Part shown: positions 44,732 to 54,331 of the stretch, one piece after another
Numbering within the stretch: position 1 is the stretch's first letter
Layout of the letters: each line of letters begins with the position of its first letter
Assembly (NCBI GenBank): GCA_013297745.1
Contig: JAAFIM010000006.1
Coordinates: forward strand, 1 to 64,000
Length of the DNA stretch: 64,000 bases
Origin: Chitinophagales bacterium
GTDB lineage: Bacteria > Bacteroidota > Bacteroidia > Chitinophagales > Saprospiraceae
Direction: 5' to 3'
Program-made: the position numbers and the translations under genes
Notes under the pieces: generated by a model
Databases searched by the model: none
The model's input: only the letters and a program-made list of their open reading frames with translations
Told to the model about the DNA's origin: nothing

Positions 44732-46042
44732 TTATTTGGGTCTAGAATTATATCTTTGCACGGCTACCAACTGGTCATAACGCCCGCCGTAGGGTTTATA
44801 ATAAATCAAAAATAAATAATCGTTTTCGGTTTCAAAACTGCTGCCTTCAGTGCGGGTAAAATCGTGTGGCATATCAGGCTGACCTTTGGGAACATAAACA
44901 TAATGAAAATCATAATAGCCCGTTTTCATCAAAAACTCACCTTCATAACTCTCCGTTTCTGTATTAAAAGTCATTTTATGCCTTTCGTATAATTGCCAAT
45001 CAGAAAATCCGCCCATTACATAGACATCTTTATTGGGGATTTCTGCCATATTAAGGGTGAATTTAACCCGTGCATATTCGCCTTGTAGTTTGACATTGGG
45101 AAAATCAAAGGATTGTAAAATATATCTGCCATTCAAATCGGGTACAAAAGAATAAACTGCATCTTGGCGGCTAAAATGTTCAAATAATTCTACCATAAAT
45201 ACTTGATTTTCAGCATCAAAACCTATATTGTTGATTTGGTTGGAACGGGCTCTCAATGTGCGTAAATCCAAAGGGCGAAACTCACGCATAGCAGGAAATA
45301 TAATTTTTCCCTGCAAATCATACGCTTGTTCGTCGCGTCGTATGGCTGTGGGGTCAAAATTTTGAATTGCTTTGTCCCAACGCCCATTTTGTAATACGGT
45401 GATTTTTATATCTTGCAAGGGATTGGGGACAGAAATTCCCGCGTATTGCAACGTAAAACGTAGTTCTTGGTGGGTCAATGCAAAAGGAGGGGTAGCAGAG
45501 CGGCGGCTTTCGGGTACGACTTTCATTTTGGGTTCATAAACCATAAAACGTCGGGTCAAAACCAGCTCGTTTTCATCATTATTGAGATAGACTTTGAGCA
45601 GATAATTCCCTGATTTTTTTAATTTAATATCTGAATTGGGAAAACGCAACTCGTAATGTACATATTCTACCGTGCGGGTATTGAAAGAATTTTCGCCGCT
45701 ATAAATCCGATTTTCTTGAAAACCCTCAATATAATCAATAACGGTAATATCTGTAGATGGATTCCATTGGGCATCGCAGTGGATTATTTTATAAAAATAA
45801 TTTTTATTATAAGCCTCCAAATCATCAAATTCCAAAACCATTTGTATAGGACTGCCCAACTGCAAAATGGGATAATCTACCTCAGAATCATCAGGATATA
45901 AGCGCACACTTCGTACGTTGTCTGTATAGTTGTAATCGTCATTGCGAGGCGCAGGGCGAACATATTCGTCTTTTTGCGCTGCAGCAATTTGTGCAGCTAA
46001 CAATAAGGATAGCGAAAAGGCAATTTTCAAAATTGTATTCAT
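44732..46042 (-). CDS. T9SS plug-domain protein (DUF5103 type)
   Basis: 436 aa. Signal peptide (about 1-22, ending AAAQ), then the DUF5103 architecture: VRSVRLYPDDSEVDYPILQLGSPIQMVLEFDDL, then YYFYKIIHCDAQW-like and VEYVHYELRFPN segments, and VYVMGGFSDWQLYERHKM late in the protein. Members of this family act as the periplasmic plug of the T9SS outer-membrane translocon. This matches the T9SS cargo encoded at 6935-13404. Single gene, convergent with the CIS. Confidence 0.85.
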   Translation of the reverse strand: MNTILKIAFSLSLLLAAQIAAAQKDEYVRPAPRNDDYNYTDNVRSVRLYPDDSEVDYPILQLGSPIQMVLEFDDLEAYNKNYFYKIIHCDAQWNPSTDITVIDYIEGFQENRIYSGENSFNTRTVEYVHYELRFPNSDIKLKKSGNYLLKVYLNNDENELVLTRRFMVYEPKMKVVPESRRSATPPFALTHQELRFTLQYAGISVPNPLQDIKITVLQNGRWDKAIQNFDPTAIRRDEQAYDLQGKIIFPAMREFRPLDLRTLRARSNQINNIGFDAENQVFMVELFEHFSRQDAVYSFVPDLNGRYILQSFDFPNVKLQGEYARVKFTLNMAEIPNKDVYVMGGFSDWQLYERHKMTFNTETESYEGEFLMKTGYYDFHYVYVPKGQPDMPHDFTRTEGSSFETENDYLFLIYYKPYGGRYDQLVAVQRYNSRPK

Positions 46043-46164
46043 TGGATAAGGATTTTTGACCTAAAAAACTAAAGCAATATAGCAAATTTTATGCTAAAAC
46101 GAAAAAAAATATGCTATAGTTGTATAAAAATAAATAAAAACGGATAATTTAGCCTTTCAGGGTT

Positions 46165-47679
46165 TTATTTTGTCGGGTTGCTATCGTCCAAGTGGTCAGT
46201 TAATGCTTTTACTATTTTGAATTGGCTAAAAAATTCAGCAGCGATGACCCTAAATATCGTATAGAGTGGCAAAGCTACCACCATACCCATAATTCCACCC
46301 AATTTTGCACCCGCGATGATGACTATAAAAATTTCTAAAGGATGGGCTAAAATAGAAGAGGAAAAAATGATAGGTTGCAATAAAAACGAATCCAAAAAAT
46401 GCATACTTACAAATGCTATAGTTACCCATATCATCAAAGGTAGCATTTCTGCGTAAAAAGCTGCGTCCAAATGCGAACTCACCGCCAATAATAAGCCAAA
46501 AAGTAAACCAATAATAAGCCCCACGTAAGGAATAATGTTCATCACCGCCCCAAATACAGCTATCAAAATACTACTCTCAACCCCTACTACGCCCAAAAAT
46601 ACGGCTAAATAAGCGGCTAGTGAACCAACTTGCAAAACAATGCCGCCAAAATAGCGCGTTAATAGTTTTTTTATCTGCGCCAAAGCGGTATCTACTCTTT
46701 CCAAATACTCGTCAGGCACCACCGATTTTATCCCTCTGGCAAATAATTCTTCGTCTTTTAGAAAAAAGAATGCTATAAAACTTACTGAAGATACCAACAA
46801 CACAAAATTGCCAAAAAATCCCATCACATAGCCCGCCCAATCGCTTAATATCTTGGAGGGGTTGAAATAAGAAAAGACCTTTTTCTTGATTTTATCAAAA
46901 GAAGAGTCGCTGTTTTTGACTATAGCTGCTGTATCTATAGCCTCAGTGGATAATTTTTCTGCATTCAAATCTTTATAGCCTCCTATAGAAACGTTTATAA
47001 ATAGTCGTACATCAGCATCTTGGCTTTTTTTGGGACGATTGCGGTTGATGCTATCCAAATTTATATCTACAGTGGCAAAGTTGCCTTTTGTAGTGTCTGT
47101 GGGGTTTATAACAATAGCCAAAGTATCAGTGTAATTGCTCAATGTATCGGTGATATTGGCATTTTGGGTGCTATCGTTGTTGTTACTCAACAAAGTATCA
47201 AGGGTATTTTTGGTGCTGTCGTTATTGGGGATTGCTTTGACGGGAATATCTTTATTATTTTTCTTTTTTACCTCTTTGCCTTCTTTATTGCTATATTTGG
47301 ACAAATTGCCTTCCATTAAATTGCGTTCTATCAACCAATCGCTAGCCAATGACAAAGGCTCTTCCAACCCTTGCATCAATTTGGCATAATCTACAGCGGC
47401 TAAATTTCGCCCTTGCTGAACCACCACAGGCATAAAGATAGCCAACACACCAGCAAATATCCCCCCAAATAAAGTGATTACCGCCACAGCCCGTATAGAG
47501 GAGGAGAGTTGGTATTTTCCTATTTTGATTTTACCCAATAATTTCATAATAGGCGAACCCAATAGCGATACAATCCAAGCTAATACCACCCAAGTGATAA
47601 CATCGCTAAAGTAGTAACCTATCAAACCCAGCAGCAGCAACGAAATGGCTGCGCCCAAATATCTTTTGTTTAGAGTCAT
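46165..47679 (-). CDS. AI-2E family transporter with a large soluble insertion
   Basis: 504 aa. Family features: N-terminal membrane helices, and a C-terminal block of 5 helices with the conserved GAVMNIIPYVGLIIGL and HPLEIFIVIIAGAKLGGIMGM motifs. Between helices 3 and 4 (about 115-260) lies a hydrophilic, Asn/Asp/Thr/Lys-rich insertion (KEVKKKNNKDIP, NNDSTQNANI) that replaces the usual shorter loop. Probably exports or exchanges small molecules or ions; the substrate cannot be told from sequence. Confidence 0.85.
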   Translation of the reverse strand: MTLNKRYLGAAISLLLLGLIGYYFSDVITWVVLAWIVSLLGSPIMKLLGKIKIGKYQLSSSIRAVAVITLFGGIFAGVLAIFMPVVVQQGRNLAAVDYAKLMQGLEEPLSLASDWLIERNLMEGNLSKYSNKEGKEVKKKNNKDIPVKAIPNNDSTKNTLDTLLSNNNDSTQNANITDTLSNYTDTLAIVINPTDTTKGNFATVDINLDSINRNRPKKSQDADVRLFINVSIGGYKDLNAEKLSTEAIDTAAIVKNSDSSFDKIKKKVFSYFNPSKILSDWAGYVMGFFGNFVLLVSSVSFIAFFFLKDEELFARGIKSVVPDEYLERVDTALAQIKKLLTRYFGGIVLQVGSLAAYLAVFLGVVGVESSILIAVFGAVMNIIPYVGLIIGLLFGLLLAVSSHLDAAFYAEMLPLMIWVTIAFVSMHFLDSFLLQPIIFSSSILAHPLEIFIVIIAGAKLGGIMGMVVALPLYTIFRVIAAEFFSQFKIVKALTDHLDDSNPTK

Positions 47680-47724
47680 TGTTTTTAAAATGGTTAAAAA
47701 TGAATGGATTAAAAAAAATTAGTA

Positions 47725-48846
47725 TTATATAGTTTTTAGCAAAATTTCCCAAAATTGACGGGCAGATTTATCCCAACAAAAATAATTTTTTTGCAGTTTG
47801 GTATTTTCTACACAGCGCGCGTATAATTCGGGCTGTTCGTGCAAAGATTGCATAGCTGTAGCAATTTGCTCCACGTTTTCGGCCGCTACTGCAAAGCCCG
47901 CTTTACCCAAAACTTCGGGCATAGATGAGTTGTTAGCCGTAATTACAGGCACTTCGCAGGCTATAGCTTCAGCTATAGGCACGCCAAACCCCTCCAACAG
48001 GGAAACATAACACAGAGCAAACGCCGCCCCCAGCAATTTGGGTAAAATATCGCTGTCTTGATAGCCCAAAAATATAATATCCTCTTTGTATTTTAGCCCT
48101 TCCAAAACCGTTTTTAGCTGCCCATTATTCCAAGCCATACGCCCCACTATCAAAAACTGCATATCTGCGCCCGTTTTTTGCTTAAATTGCTCAAAAGCGA
48201 GTAGTTGATTAACCAAATTTTTGCGGGGATGTATAGAGCCTATAAAAATAAAATAGGGTTTATTGTTGCTAAAACGCGCTTTTATTTGCTCTTTTTCTGC
48301 TAAATCCAAAGGTTGGTATAAACTATTCACACCATTATAAACTACCTCCACTTTGTCCTTGTTTATACCCAACTTTTCGCCCAAATCGCGCTTGGAAAAC
48401 TCACTCACGGTTATTATTTTATCCGCTTTCCGCAGATATTTGGGTACGAAAAATTGGTAGTATTTTTGTGTTAGCCAACTGGTGTGGTTGTAGTGGTGCA
48501 AATAAGCCAAATCGTGCATAACCAACAGCGTTTTTATTGGTGAGCGCAAGCAGTTGAAGCCGTCCATTGATATAAAAATATCACATTTTTCCCTTTTTAG
48601 AAAGCGGGCTACCGCCCATTCAAAAAAAATCGGGTACAAAAAAGGATGGCGAGCTGGCGGAAATAATTTTATCCCTTTTACATTATCTCCATAGATAAAT
48701 TTTGGGTCAAAATCTCTATCAAATAAGAATAAAAATTCCACTTGGGGATTATCTCGCACCCAACGGGATAGTATCTCGTGGCAAAAACGCCCTATCCCTT
48801 CCATATATTGGGGCAAGAGCAGGCGGGTATTGACTGCTATACGCAT
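47725..48846 (-). CDS. GT4 family glycosyltransferase
   Basis: 373 aa. GT-B fold: N-terminal domain with LLPQYMEGIGRF, and a C-terminal donor-binding domain with FIFIGSIHPRKNL and the E-x7-E motif EGFGVPIAEAIACEVPVI (about 285-302). It would transfer a sugar from a nucleotide-sugar to a cell-surface glycan. No polysaccharide cluster surrounds it, though a sugar epimerase lies at 57196. Specific sugar unknown. Confidence 0.9.
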   Translation of the reverse strand: MRIAVNTRLLLPQYMEGIGRFCHEILSRWVRDNPQVEFLFLFDRDFDPKFIYGDNVKGIKLFPPARHPFLYPIFFEWAVARFLKREKCDIFISMDGFNCLRSPIKTLLVMHDLAYLHHYNHTSWLTQKYYQFFVPKYLRKADKIITVSEFSKRDLGEKLGINKDKVEVVYNGVNSLYQPLDLAEKEQIKARFSNNKPYFIFIGSIHPRKNLVNQLLAFEQFKQKTGADMQFLIVGRMAWNNGQLKTVLEGLKYKEDIIFLGYQDSDILPKLLGAAFALCYVSLLEGFGVPIAEAIACEVPVITANNSSMPEVLGKAGFAVAAENVEQIATAMQSLHEQPELYARCVENTKLQKNYFCWDKSARQFWEILLKTI

Positions 48847-48867
48847 ACTTTTTTATAAAATTTGGCG

Positions 48868-48875
48868 CAAAATTA
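48868..48875 (-). promoter_or_regulatory. -7 element for the glycosyltransferase gene
   Basis: Minus strand reads TAATTTTG, 22 bases before the start at 48846. No TTG at the ideal distance was seen. Confidence 0.4.
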
Positions 48876-48930
48876 GAACAAAAAATGTAAAAAAACGTAT
48901 AAACTATTCTAACAACTCAACTTTTTAACG

Positions 48931-49539
48931 ATGAATATATCCTCCAAACTACTTTCCAACGCTGTTGATGCGTTTTCTTCGCTACCAGGCATAGGCAAAA
49001 AAAGTGCATTAAGGTTAGCTTTGCATATTTTGCAACAAGATAAAGAACGAGTTAATGATTTTTGTAAAGCTGTACAAACGATGCGGGCTGACCTTCGTTA
49101 TTGCAAAGTTTGCCACAATTTGTCGGATGCGGATATTTGTAGTATTTGTACCAGCCCCAGCCGCCAAAAGAATGTAATCTGCGTGGTGGAATCTATCCGC
49201 GAGGCGATGGCTATAGAGAATACCCAACAATTCAACGGTGTTTATCACGTCTTGGGTGGGCTAATTTCGCCTATGGAGGGCATAAGTCCGAATATGTTGG
49301 AGATAGAAAGTTTGGTGGAACGGGTCAAAAATCAACCCAATTGCGAGTTAATTATGGCTTTAAGCCCAACTATAGAGGGCGAAACTACAATTTTCTACCT
49401 GAACAAACAATTGGAAGGGCTTGGCGCGAACATTAGCACTATAGCGCGTGGGGTGTCTTTTGGGGGCGAGTTGGAATATGCCGACGAACTCACTTTGGGG
49501 CGTAGTATAGTGGCGCGGATTCCTTATAAAAACAGTTAG
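48931..49539 (+). CDS. recR: Recombination mediator RecR
   Basis: 202 aa, normal length. Helix-hairpin-helix near the start (LPGIGKKSALRLALHIL), four-Cys zinc finger (CKVCHNLSDADICSIC, about 56-71), Toprim domain beginning ICVVESIREAMAIE, and the GELEYADELTLGRSI end. With RecO and RecF it loads RecA on SSB-coated gaps. Divergent from the glycosyltransferase gene. Confidence 0.97.
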   Translation: MNISSKLLSNAVDAFSSLPGIGKKSALRLALHILQQDKERVNDFCKAVQTMRADLRYCKVCHNLSDADICSICTSPSRQKNVICVVESIREAMAIENTQQFNGVYHVLGGLISPMEGISPNMLEIESLVERVKNQPNCELIMALSPTIEGETTIFYLNKQLEGLGANISTIARGVSFGGELEYADELTLGRSIVARIPYKNS

Positions 49540-49580
49540 GAAAAAAATTCTAAAAAAACCTTCTTTTAACAAAAAAAGCG

Positions 49581-49588
49581 TACCTTTG
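49581..49588 (+). promoter_or_regulatory. -7 element TACCTTTG for the HEPN cassette
   Basis: Perfect box only 16 bases before ATG 49604, so the mRNA leader is very short or the transcript nearly leaderless. Confidence 0.65.
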
Positions 49589-49603
49589 CAAAAATAATAA
49601 AAT

Positions 49604-50095
49604 ATGGCAGGAACTACAAACCCCTCACAGCAGCAATTTAAAGAGTTAGCAGAATTAAGGCTTGAAGAAGCGAAAATTTTATATGAGCAGGGATTTTATG
49701 ATGGTGCCACATATATTTGCGGTTACTCTATAGAGTTTGCTCTAAAAGCTGTTATATGCAAATTGTTAGATTTAGATACGTATCTTGCATACAGTGATTT
49801 TAAAGTTCACGATATTAAAAAACTGGTCGTGCTTGCTGGTATTGAAAAAAAATGGATTATAGCAAAAGCTGATACAGTTTTTGGGAGCTACATTGATCTC
49901 GTGTTGGATTGGTCTGAAAGTACACGATACAGACCAAAAAATACTGCAACAAAAAATAATACCATTAAATTATTGAATGCGATTGCTAATCCCACGCAAA
50001 CCGTACCAAATAGCTATTTTATCACACCACTTGCTCCTGAGACTAATCCTCCAAGTATTGGGGTACTGACTTGGATTCAACAAAATCATTGGTAA
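49604..50095 (+). CDS. HEPN domain protein
   Basis: 163 aa. HEPN-like helices: FKELAELRLEEAKILYEQGFYDGATYICGYSIEFALKAVI, a pattern shared with HEPN proteins that pair with nucleotidyltransferases. No RxxxxH ribonuclease motif stands out, though YRPKNTATKNN at about 108 is a basic patch. It is followed after 6 bases by a gene of unknown family, which suggests a two-gene cassette of toxin-antitoxin or defence type. Function unproven. Confidence 0.7.
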   Translation: MAGTTNPSQQQFKELAELRLEEAKILYEQGFYDGATYICGYSIEFALKAVICKLLDLDTYLAYSDFKVHDIKKLVVLAGIEKKWIIAKADTVFGSYIDLVLDWSESTRYRPKNTATKNNTIKLLNAIANPTQTVPNSYFITPLAPETNPPSIGVLTWIQQNHW

Positions 50096-50101
50096 AAAAT
50101 T

Positions 50102-50758
50102 ATGATGACACAACGAATAGCCTTCCACATAATTAAGGCTTTGGAAATAATTAGTTTGAGTCACAGTGTAGACAATGCATTGGACTATGATGTGGTATGT
50201 GCTATACACAACCCATTTGATACAAAATTAATTATTGCAGCAGATTGGCTTTTTGATCAAGATCACTTGGAAGTGATGATGCTGATAAAAAAATTGTTTA
50301 AAGTATCAAAATCGGATGAATTTAAAAATTCTATTTGGGCGCAAGCGCGAATTTCTATAAGTAAAAAATCTATAAATGATAGTAACGTAGATTATTTAGC
50401 TAAGCTATCAAGCAGCGAAACTTCGCAAGGTAGTTTTGACAAAAGTTATTTTGTCTCTTTGCGAAGTCCAATTTCTGCAACCCCTTACGAAGGAGTATTT
50501 CTATCAGGGACGACTAACATAACATCAATAGAGTCTGGATTTTTGTTGAAATCTAAACTTTTACCTAGCCTTTGCTTCAATAAAAGTCAAAGAATCCAAA
50601 TTGGAAATGATCGTTACGAGGAACTTACCCCACGAAAGTTTAATAAAGAAAATCACACAATTACATTTAGTAATGAAAAAGAGAACCCCATTGAATACCA
50701 TATTTTACAAGTATTTGGTGTGGACACCAAAGTGTCATCCGATTATATCGGGTTGTAG
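50102..50758 (+). CDS. Unknown partner of the HEPN protein
   Basis: 218 aa, soluble. The N-terminus (MTQRIAFHIIKALEIISLSHSVDNALDYDVVCAI) is helical, and the rest is mixed with Ser-rich stretches (SKSDEF, SSSETSQGSF). No nucleotidyltransferase GSxxxGxxxxxSDxD motif is seen, so it is not a standard MNT partner. It shares a promoter and terminator with the HEPN gene. The cassette splits the housekeeping neighbours recR and rbfA, which suggests insertion. Confidence 0.55.
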   Translation: MMTQRIAFHIIKALEIISLSHSVDNALDYDVVCAIHNPFDTKLIIAADWLFDQDHLEVMMLIKKLFKVSKSDEFKNSIWAQARISISKKSINDSNVDYLAKLSSSETSQGSFDKSYFVSLRSPISATPYEGVFLSGTTNITSIESGFLLKSKLLPSLCFNKSQRIQIGNDRYEELTPRKFNKENHTITFSNEKENPIEYHILQVFGVDTKVSSDYIGL

Positions 50759-50774
50759 CCATAACACATATTTT

Positions 50775-50807
50775 AAAGCAAACTTTTTCCCAGAGTTTGC
50801 TTTTTTT
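50775..50807 (+). terminator. Terminator of the HEPN cassette
   Basis: Stem AAAGCAAACT/AGTTTGCTTT with a 9-base loop and seven T. Confidence 0.85.
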
Positions 50808-50851
50808 ATTGAGCATTTTTTCAAAAATTTTGTTGATTGGGATAAAATGAC

Positions 50852-50859
50852 TACCTTTG
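50852..50859 (+). promoter_or_regulatory. -7 element TACCTTTG for rbfA
   Basis: Perfect TAnnTTTG box 43 bases before ATG 50902; TTG triplets lie 12 to 16 bases upstream. Confidence 0.6.
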
Positions 50860-50901
50860 CGCAAAATACCTAAAAATACTTTTTTAATTTAGAAATTTAT
50901 A

Positions 50902-51324
50902 ATGGAACAACAAACCAAAAAACAGCAGCAAGTGGCTGGGCTGATACAAAAAGAATTAAGCACAATTTTACTACAAGAAGGCACTTATATTTACGGCGAT
51001 GCTTTGGTAACGATTACCCGCGTGCGTATGTCGTCAGATATGGGTATTGCTTATGTTTATGCGAGCGTTTATAATAGCCTTTATAAGCAAGAGGTGATAA
51101 AAATGATGTGGGAAAATTTATCCCGCTTGCGGGGCGAATTGGGCAAAGCTATATCTAGCCAAGTGCGTAGAATACCAATGCTGAAGTTTTTTATCGACGA
51201 TACTTTGGATGTAGCCGAACATTTGGATAATTTGTTCGCTAACCTGAACAAAAGCAACTCCAATCGCTCTATGCGTGAGGTAAAAGATGCACAAGTTCAA
51301 CCCGAAACTAACCCCAACGAATGA
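50902..51324 (+). CDS. rbfA: Ribosome-binding factor A
   Basis: 140 aa. KH-like fold: KQQQVAGLIQKELSTILLQEG, ITRVRMSSDMGIAYVYASVY, RRIPMLKFFIDDTLDVAEHLDNLF. It helps mature the 30S subunit, binding near the 5' helix of 16S rRNA. The C-terminal 20 residues are a charged tail. Its stop overlaps the next start by 4 bases (ATGA), so the two genes are coupled. Confidence 0.93.
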   Translation: MEQQTKKQQQVAGLIQKELSTILLQEGTYIYGDALVTITRVRMSSDMGIAYVYASVYNSLYKQEVIKMMWENLSRLRGELGKAISSQVRRIPMLKFFIDDTLDVAEHLDNLFANLNKSNSNRSMREVKDAQVQPETNPNE

Positions 51325-52562
51325 ATTTAGCGGTTTTATTCGCGTGGCGTTATATTTTCTCCAAAAAATCCACCAACGCCATCAACATTATCGCTATGGT
51401 TTCTGTGGCTGGGATAGCTTTGGGTAGTATGGCTTTGCTGATAATTATGTCCGTATTCAATGGTTTTGAGGACGTGTTGCGCGATTTGATAAGCAAGTTC
51501 AAACCCGATATACAAATCACTATAGCAGAGGGCAAAACTTTTTCTATAGATAGCAGCCGTTATCAACGCTTGCAGCAATTGCCACAAGTGGTTGGTATTT
51601 CTCGCACATTGGAAGAAGTCGCCTTGTTTTCTTATGATGGGGTGCAGATATTAGCTAGGCTCAAAGGTGTTGATGAAAAATTTACTCAAGTGGTGGATTT
51701 TGATACGCTTATCACCAACGGCGAGTACAAAACTTACGATGCTGAAAAAGAAGCTAACTTTGCTGTAGTGGGGGTTACTTTAGAAACCACTTTGGGGGTT
51801 AGCCCTTTCCGCGCTGACAATCGCCCTTTGATTACTTATATGCCCAAGCGCGAAGGCAAAAATTTGTCGGGAACAAAACCTTTTCGCCAGCGAAATTTAT
51901 ATCCAGCCGCTATTTATACGGTCAAACAAGCTGATTATGATAATTTTGTCATCACCAATTTAGCCTTTGTGCAGGAATTATTGGCTTATGAAAACGATGA
52001 GATTAGTGCTGTAGAGATAAAAGCAAAATCAGCAGAAGATTTAGCCCAACTCAAGCGCGAAATTCAAACCATAATGGGGAATGATTTTTTGGTTAAAGAC
52101 CGTTACGAACAAGATGAGGCTTTTTTTAAAGTTACCAATTTGGAAAAATGGGTGGGTTTTATCATATTCAGTTTTACCCTTTTGTTGGTTGCTTTCAATA
52201 TGGTCGGCGCGCTTTGGATGTTGGTTTTAGAAAAAAAGAAAGATATTACCATACTCAAAGCTTTAGGAGCGGACAACCGCTTATTGCGGAATATATTTTT
52301 ATTGGAAGGGGCTTTGTTATCCACTTTAGGCGTTTTTATCGGGGCAACTTTGGCGGTAGCGATTTGTATTTTGCAACAACAATTCAACCTCGTGCGCTTG
52401 GACAATGGTAGCGGAGCGTTTATCATCGATGCTTATCCCGTTTCTATGCGAATAAGCGATTTTGTGGTGGTGATTTTCACCGTGCTAATTATCGGAACTT
52501 TGGCGGCTTGGTTGCCTGCTATGCGCGCCACCCGTATAGAAACGGGTATCAACAACGATTAG
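51321..52562 (+). CDS. LolC/E-type lipoprotein-releasing permease (FtsX family)
   Basis: 413 aa. One N-terminal membrane helix (INIIAMVSVAGIALGSMALLIIM) preceded by the FAWRYIFSKKSTNAIN motif common to LolC/E, a large periplasmic domain (about 50-275), then three C-terminal helices with the FtsX signature (KKDITILKALGAD). It would help extract lipoproteins from the inner membrane using a separately encoded LolD ATPase. Coupled to rbfA. Confidence 0.88.
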   Translation: MNLAVLFAWRYIFSKKSTNAINIIAMVSVAGIALGSMALLIIMSVFNGFEDVLRDLISKFKPDIQITIAEGKTFSIDSSRYQRLQQLPQVVGISRTLEEVALFSYDGVQILARLKGVDEKFTQVVDFDTLITNGEYKTYDAEKEANFAVVGVTLETTLGVSPFRADNRPLITYMPKREGKNLSGTKPFRQRNLYPAAIYTVKQADYDNFVITNLAFVQELLAYENDEISAVEIKAKSAEDLAQLKREIQTIMGNDFLVKDRYEQDEAFFKVTNLEKWVGFIIFSFTLLLVAFNMVGALWMLVLEKKKDITILKALGADNRLLRNIFLLEGALLSTLGVFIGATLAVAICILQQQFNLVRLDNGSGAFIIDAYPVSMRISDFVVVIFTVLIIGTLAAWLPAMRATRIETGINND

Positions 52563-52593
52563 TGCATTTTTTATTTATAATAGTAACAGCAAA

Positions 52594-52944
52594 ATGGAAG
52601 ATTGGCAGATAGATTTTGAATGGTTGCACGTGCGCAATTATGTCAAAGATAGCCTACAAATGGATAAATTACCCGATTTGCAGACGGTTTTATTCCTAAT
52701 CGGTATTCAAGAATTGGCTTTGCTCAAAGACGATTATACCAAAGAGGAAAAGCGCGATTTGATGCACGTAGCGGTTTGTGAGTTGCTAATGGAGGACGGT
52801 TATTATGAATTGGAGGGCTTAGACCAAGACGGCTGGCCGCATTACAAACTCCTCAACCCGTTGCCGCATACAGACCTAAAAGCGCAAGAACAGTTTCTAA
52901 AAACTAAGGTGATTTATTATTTTAAACAGCGAGAACTGATTTGA
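52594..52944 (+). CDS. Conserved small protein of unknown function
   Basis: 116 aa, soluble and acidic (EDWQIDFEWLHVRNYVKDSLQMDKLPDLQTVLFLIGIQEL...). No domain recognised. The compact helical pattern and its place in a housekeeping operon suggest a conserved Bacteroidota protein. It sits 31 bases after the LolC/E-like gene. Confidence 0.6.
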   Translation: MEDWQIDFEWLHVRNYVKDSLQMDKLPDLQTVLFLIGIQELALLKDDYTKEEKRDLMHVAVCELLMEDGYYELEGLDQDGWPHYKLLNPLPHTDLKAQEQFLKTKVIYYFKQRELI

Positions 52945-52985
52945 TTCGTAAAAATATTAAAACTACAATAAAACAACTTTATACT

Positions 52986-54140
52986 ATGCACAACGCAACT
53001 TTAGATGTAGAAGCTGCCGAATCTTTGCAACTGATTAAAACCAGCGCAGCTGACTTTGCTGAAAAAAATATACGCCCTTATCTAATGGATTGGGATGAAA
53101 CCCAAACTTTCCCCCGCGAACTTTTCCGCGCTATGGGCGAACAGGGTTTTATGGGCATTTTAGTACCTACCGAATACGGCGGTTCGGGCTTGGGTTATCA
53201 AGAATATATCACCGTGATAGACGAAATCGCACAAGTTTGCGGTTCTGTGGGTTTGTCTTTGGCAGCGCACAACTCGTTGGGTACTAACCATATATTGATG
53301 TTTGGCACTGAAGAACAAAAGCGCAAATATCTTCCCAAATTGGCTTCAGGCGAACATTTGGCTTTTTGGGGCTTGACCGAAGCCAACACAGGTTCTGACG
53401 CTATGCGTATGCAATGTACGGCGGTAAAAGATGGCGATTATTACGTTATCAACGGGACTAAAAACTGGATTACACACGGTCGCTCTGGCGATGTGGGGGT
53501 GGTTTTGGTTCGCACGGGCGAGTTGTTGGACTCTCACGGCATTTCAGCTTTCATCATCGAGCGCGGTTTTGAGGGTTTTGCTGGGGGCAAAAAAGAGAAC
53601 AAATTGGGTATGCGCGCTTCCGAAACTGCCGAGTTGATTTTTGACAACTGCCGCGTGCATAAGTCTCAACTATTGGGCAAAGAGGGCGAGGGTTTTATCC
53701 AAGCGATGAAAATTTTGGACGGTGGGCGCATTTCTATAGCTGCGCTTTCTTTGGGTATAGCTCACGGCGCGTACAAAGCTGCGTTGAAATATGCTCAAGA
53801 ACGCCAACAATTCGGACAATCTATTTCTAAATTTCAAGCAATTAGCTTCAAGTTGGCTGATATGGCTACCAAAATTGAGGCTTCCGAGCTATTGACCCGC
53901 CAATCTGGTGCGTTGAAAGATGCTGGGCAAAAAGTTACCAAAATATCGGCTATGGCCAAATACTTCGCTTCTGAAACTTGCGTGGAAGTAGCTACCGATG
54001 GCATCCAAATTTTTGGCGGTTATGGTTATACCAAAGATTTTCCCGCAGAGAAATTTTTTAGAGATTCCAAATTGTGCACTATAGGCGAGGGAACTTCCGA
54101 AATTCAAAAATTGGTTATTGCGCGCGAATTGCTGAAATAG
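52986..54140 (+). CDS. Acyl-CoA dehydrogenase
   Basis: 384 aa from ATG 52986; a TTG at 52941 overlapping the previous gene would add 15 basic residues foreign to the family. Key parts: [20 protein letters not shown] (FAD-binding), [15 protein letters not shown], and C-terminal [19 protein letters not shown] with [11 protein letters not shown], whose Glu is the probable catalytic base. It oxidises acyl-CoA to enoyl-CoA in fatty-acid or branched-chain breakdown; chain-length preference is unclear. Confidence 0.95.
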   Translation: MHNATLDVEAAESLQLIKTSAADFAEKNIRPYLMDWDETQTFPRELFRAMGEQGFMGILVPTEYGGSGLGYQEYITVIDEIAQVCGSVGLSLAAHNSLGTNHILMFGTEEQKRKYLPKLASGEHLAFWGLTEANTGSDAMRMQCTAVKDGDYYVINGTKNWITHGRSGDVGVVLVRTGELLDSHGISAFIIERGFEGFAGGKKENKLGMRASETAELIFDNCRVHKSQLLGKEGEGFIQAMKILDGGRISIAALSLGIAHGAYKAALKYAQERQQFGQSISKFQAISFKLADMATKIEASELLTRQSGALKDAGQKVTKISAMAKYFASETCVEVATDGIQIFGGYGYTKDFPAEKFFRDSKLCTIGEGTSEIQKLVIARELLK

Positions 54141-54174
54141 TATTATTTGTATAATTGCTAAATCGTTTATAATT

Positions 54175-54207
54175 AAGCTGTTGTGGTTCGCTGCGACAGC
54201 TTTTTTT
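54175..54207 (+). terminator. Terminator after the acyl-CoA dehydrogenase gene
   Basis: AAGCTGT/ACAGCTT stem with a G/C/T-rich loop, then seven T. Confidence 0.75.
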
Positions 54208-54234
54208 ATTACGAAAGATAATCTTTTTTTGATT

Positions 54235-54324
54235 ATGGCTAAAACTTCCCAACAGCGTTTTGATACAGAAAATTTAGACGAACATTTATTAGCCAATAAA
54301 GAAAAAATTCATAAAGAAAAATAA
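54235..54324 (+). CDS. Possible 29-residue small protein
   Basis: MAKTSQQRFDTENLDEHLL...KEK, hydrophilic, starts 25 bases after the terminator and ends 7 bases before the next gene. No hydrophobic segment. It may be a leader or microprotein; coding is uncertain. Confidence 0.35.
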   Translation: MAKTSQQRFDTENLDEHLLANKEKIHKEK

Positions 54325-54331
54325 AAAAATT

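Noticed and set aside
50601-50873. Open frame overlapping the HEPN partner and its terminator
   Set aside because: Runs through a perfect terminator hairpin and out of frame with a good gene.
52941-52985. N-terminal extension of the acyl-CoA dehydrogenase from TTG 52941
   Set aside because: The 15 extra basic residues are foreign to the family, and ATG 52986 gives the usual length.
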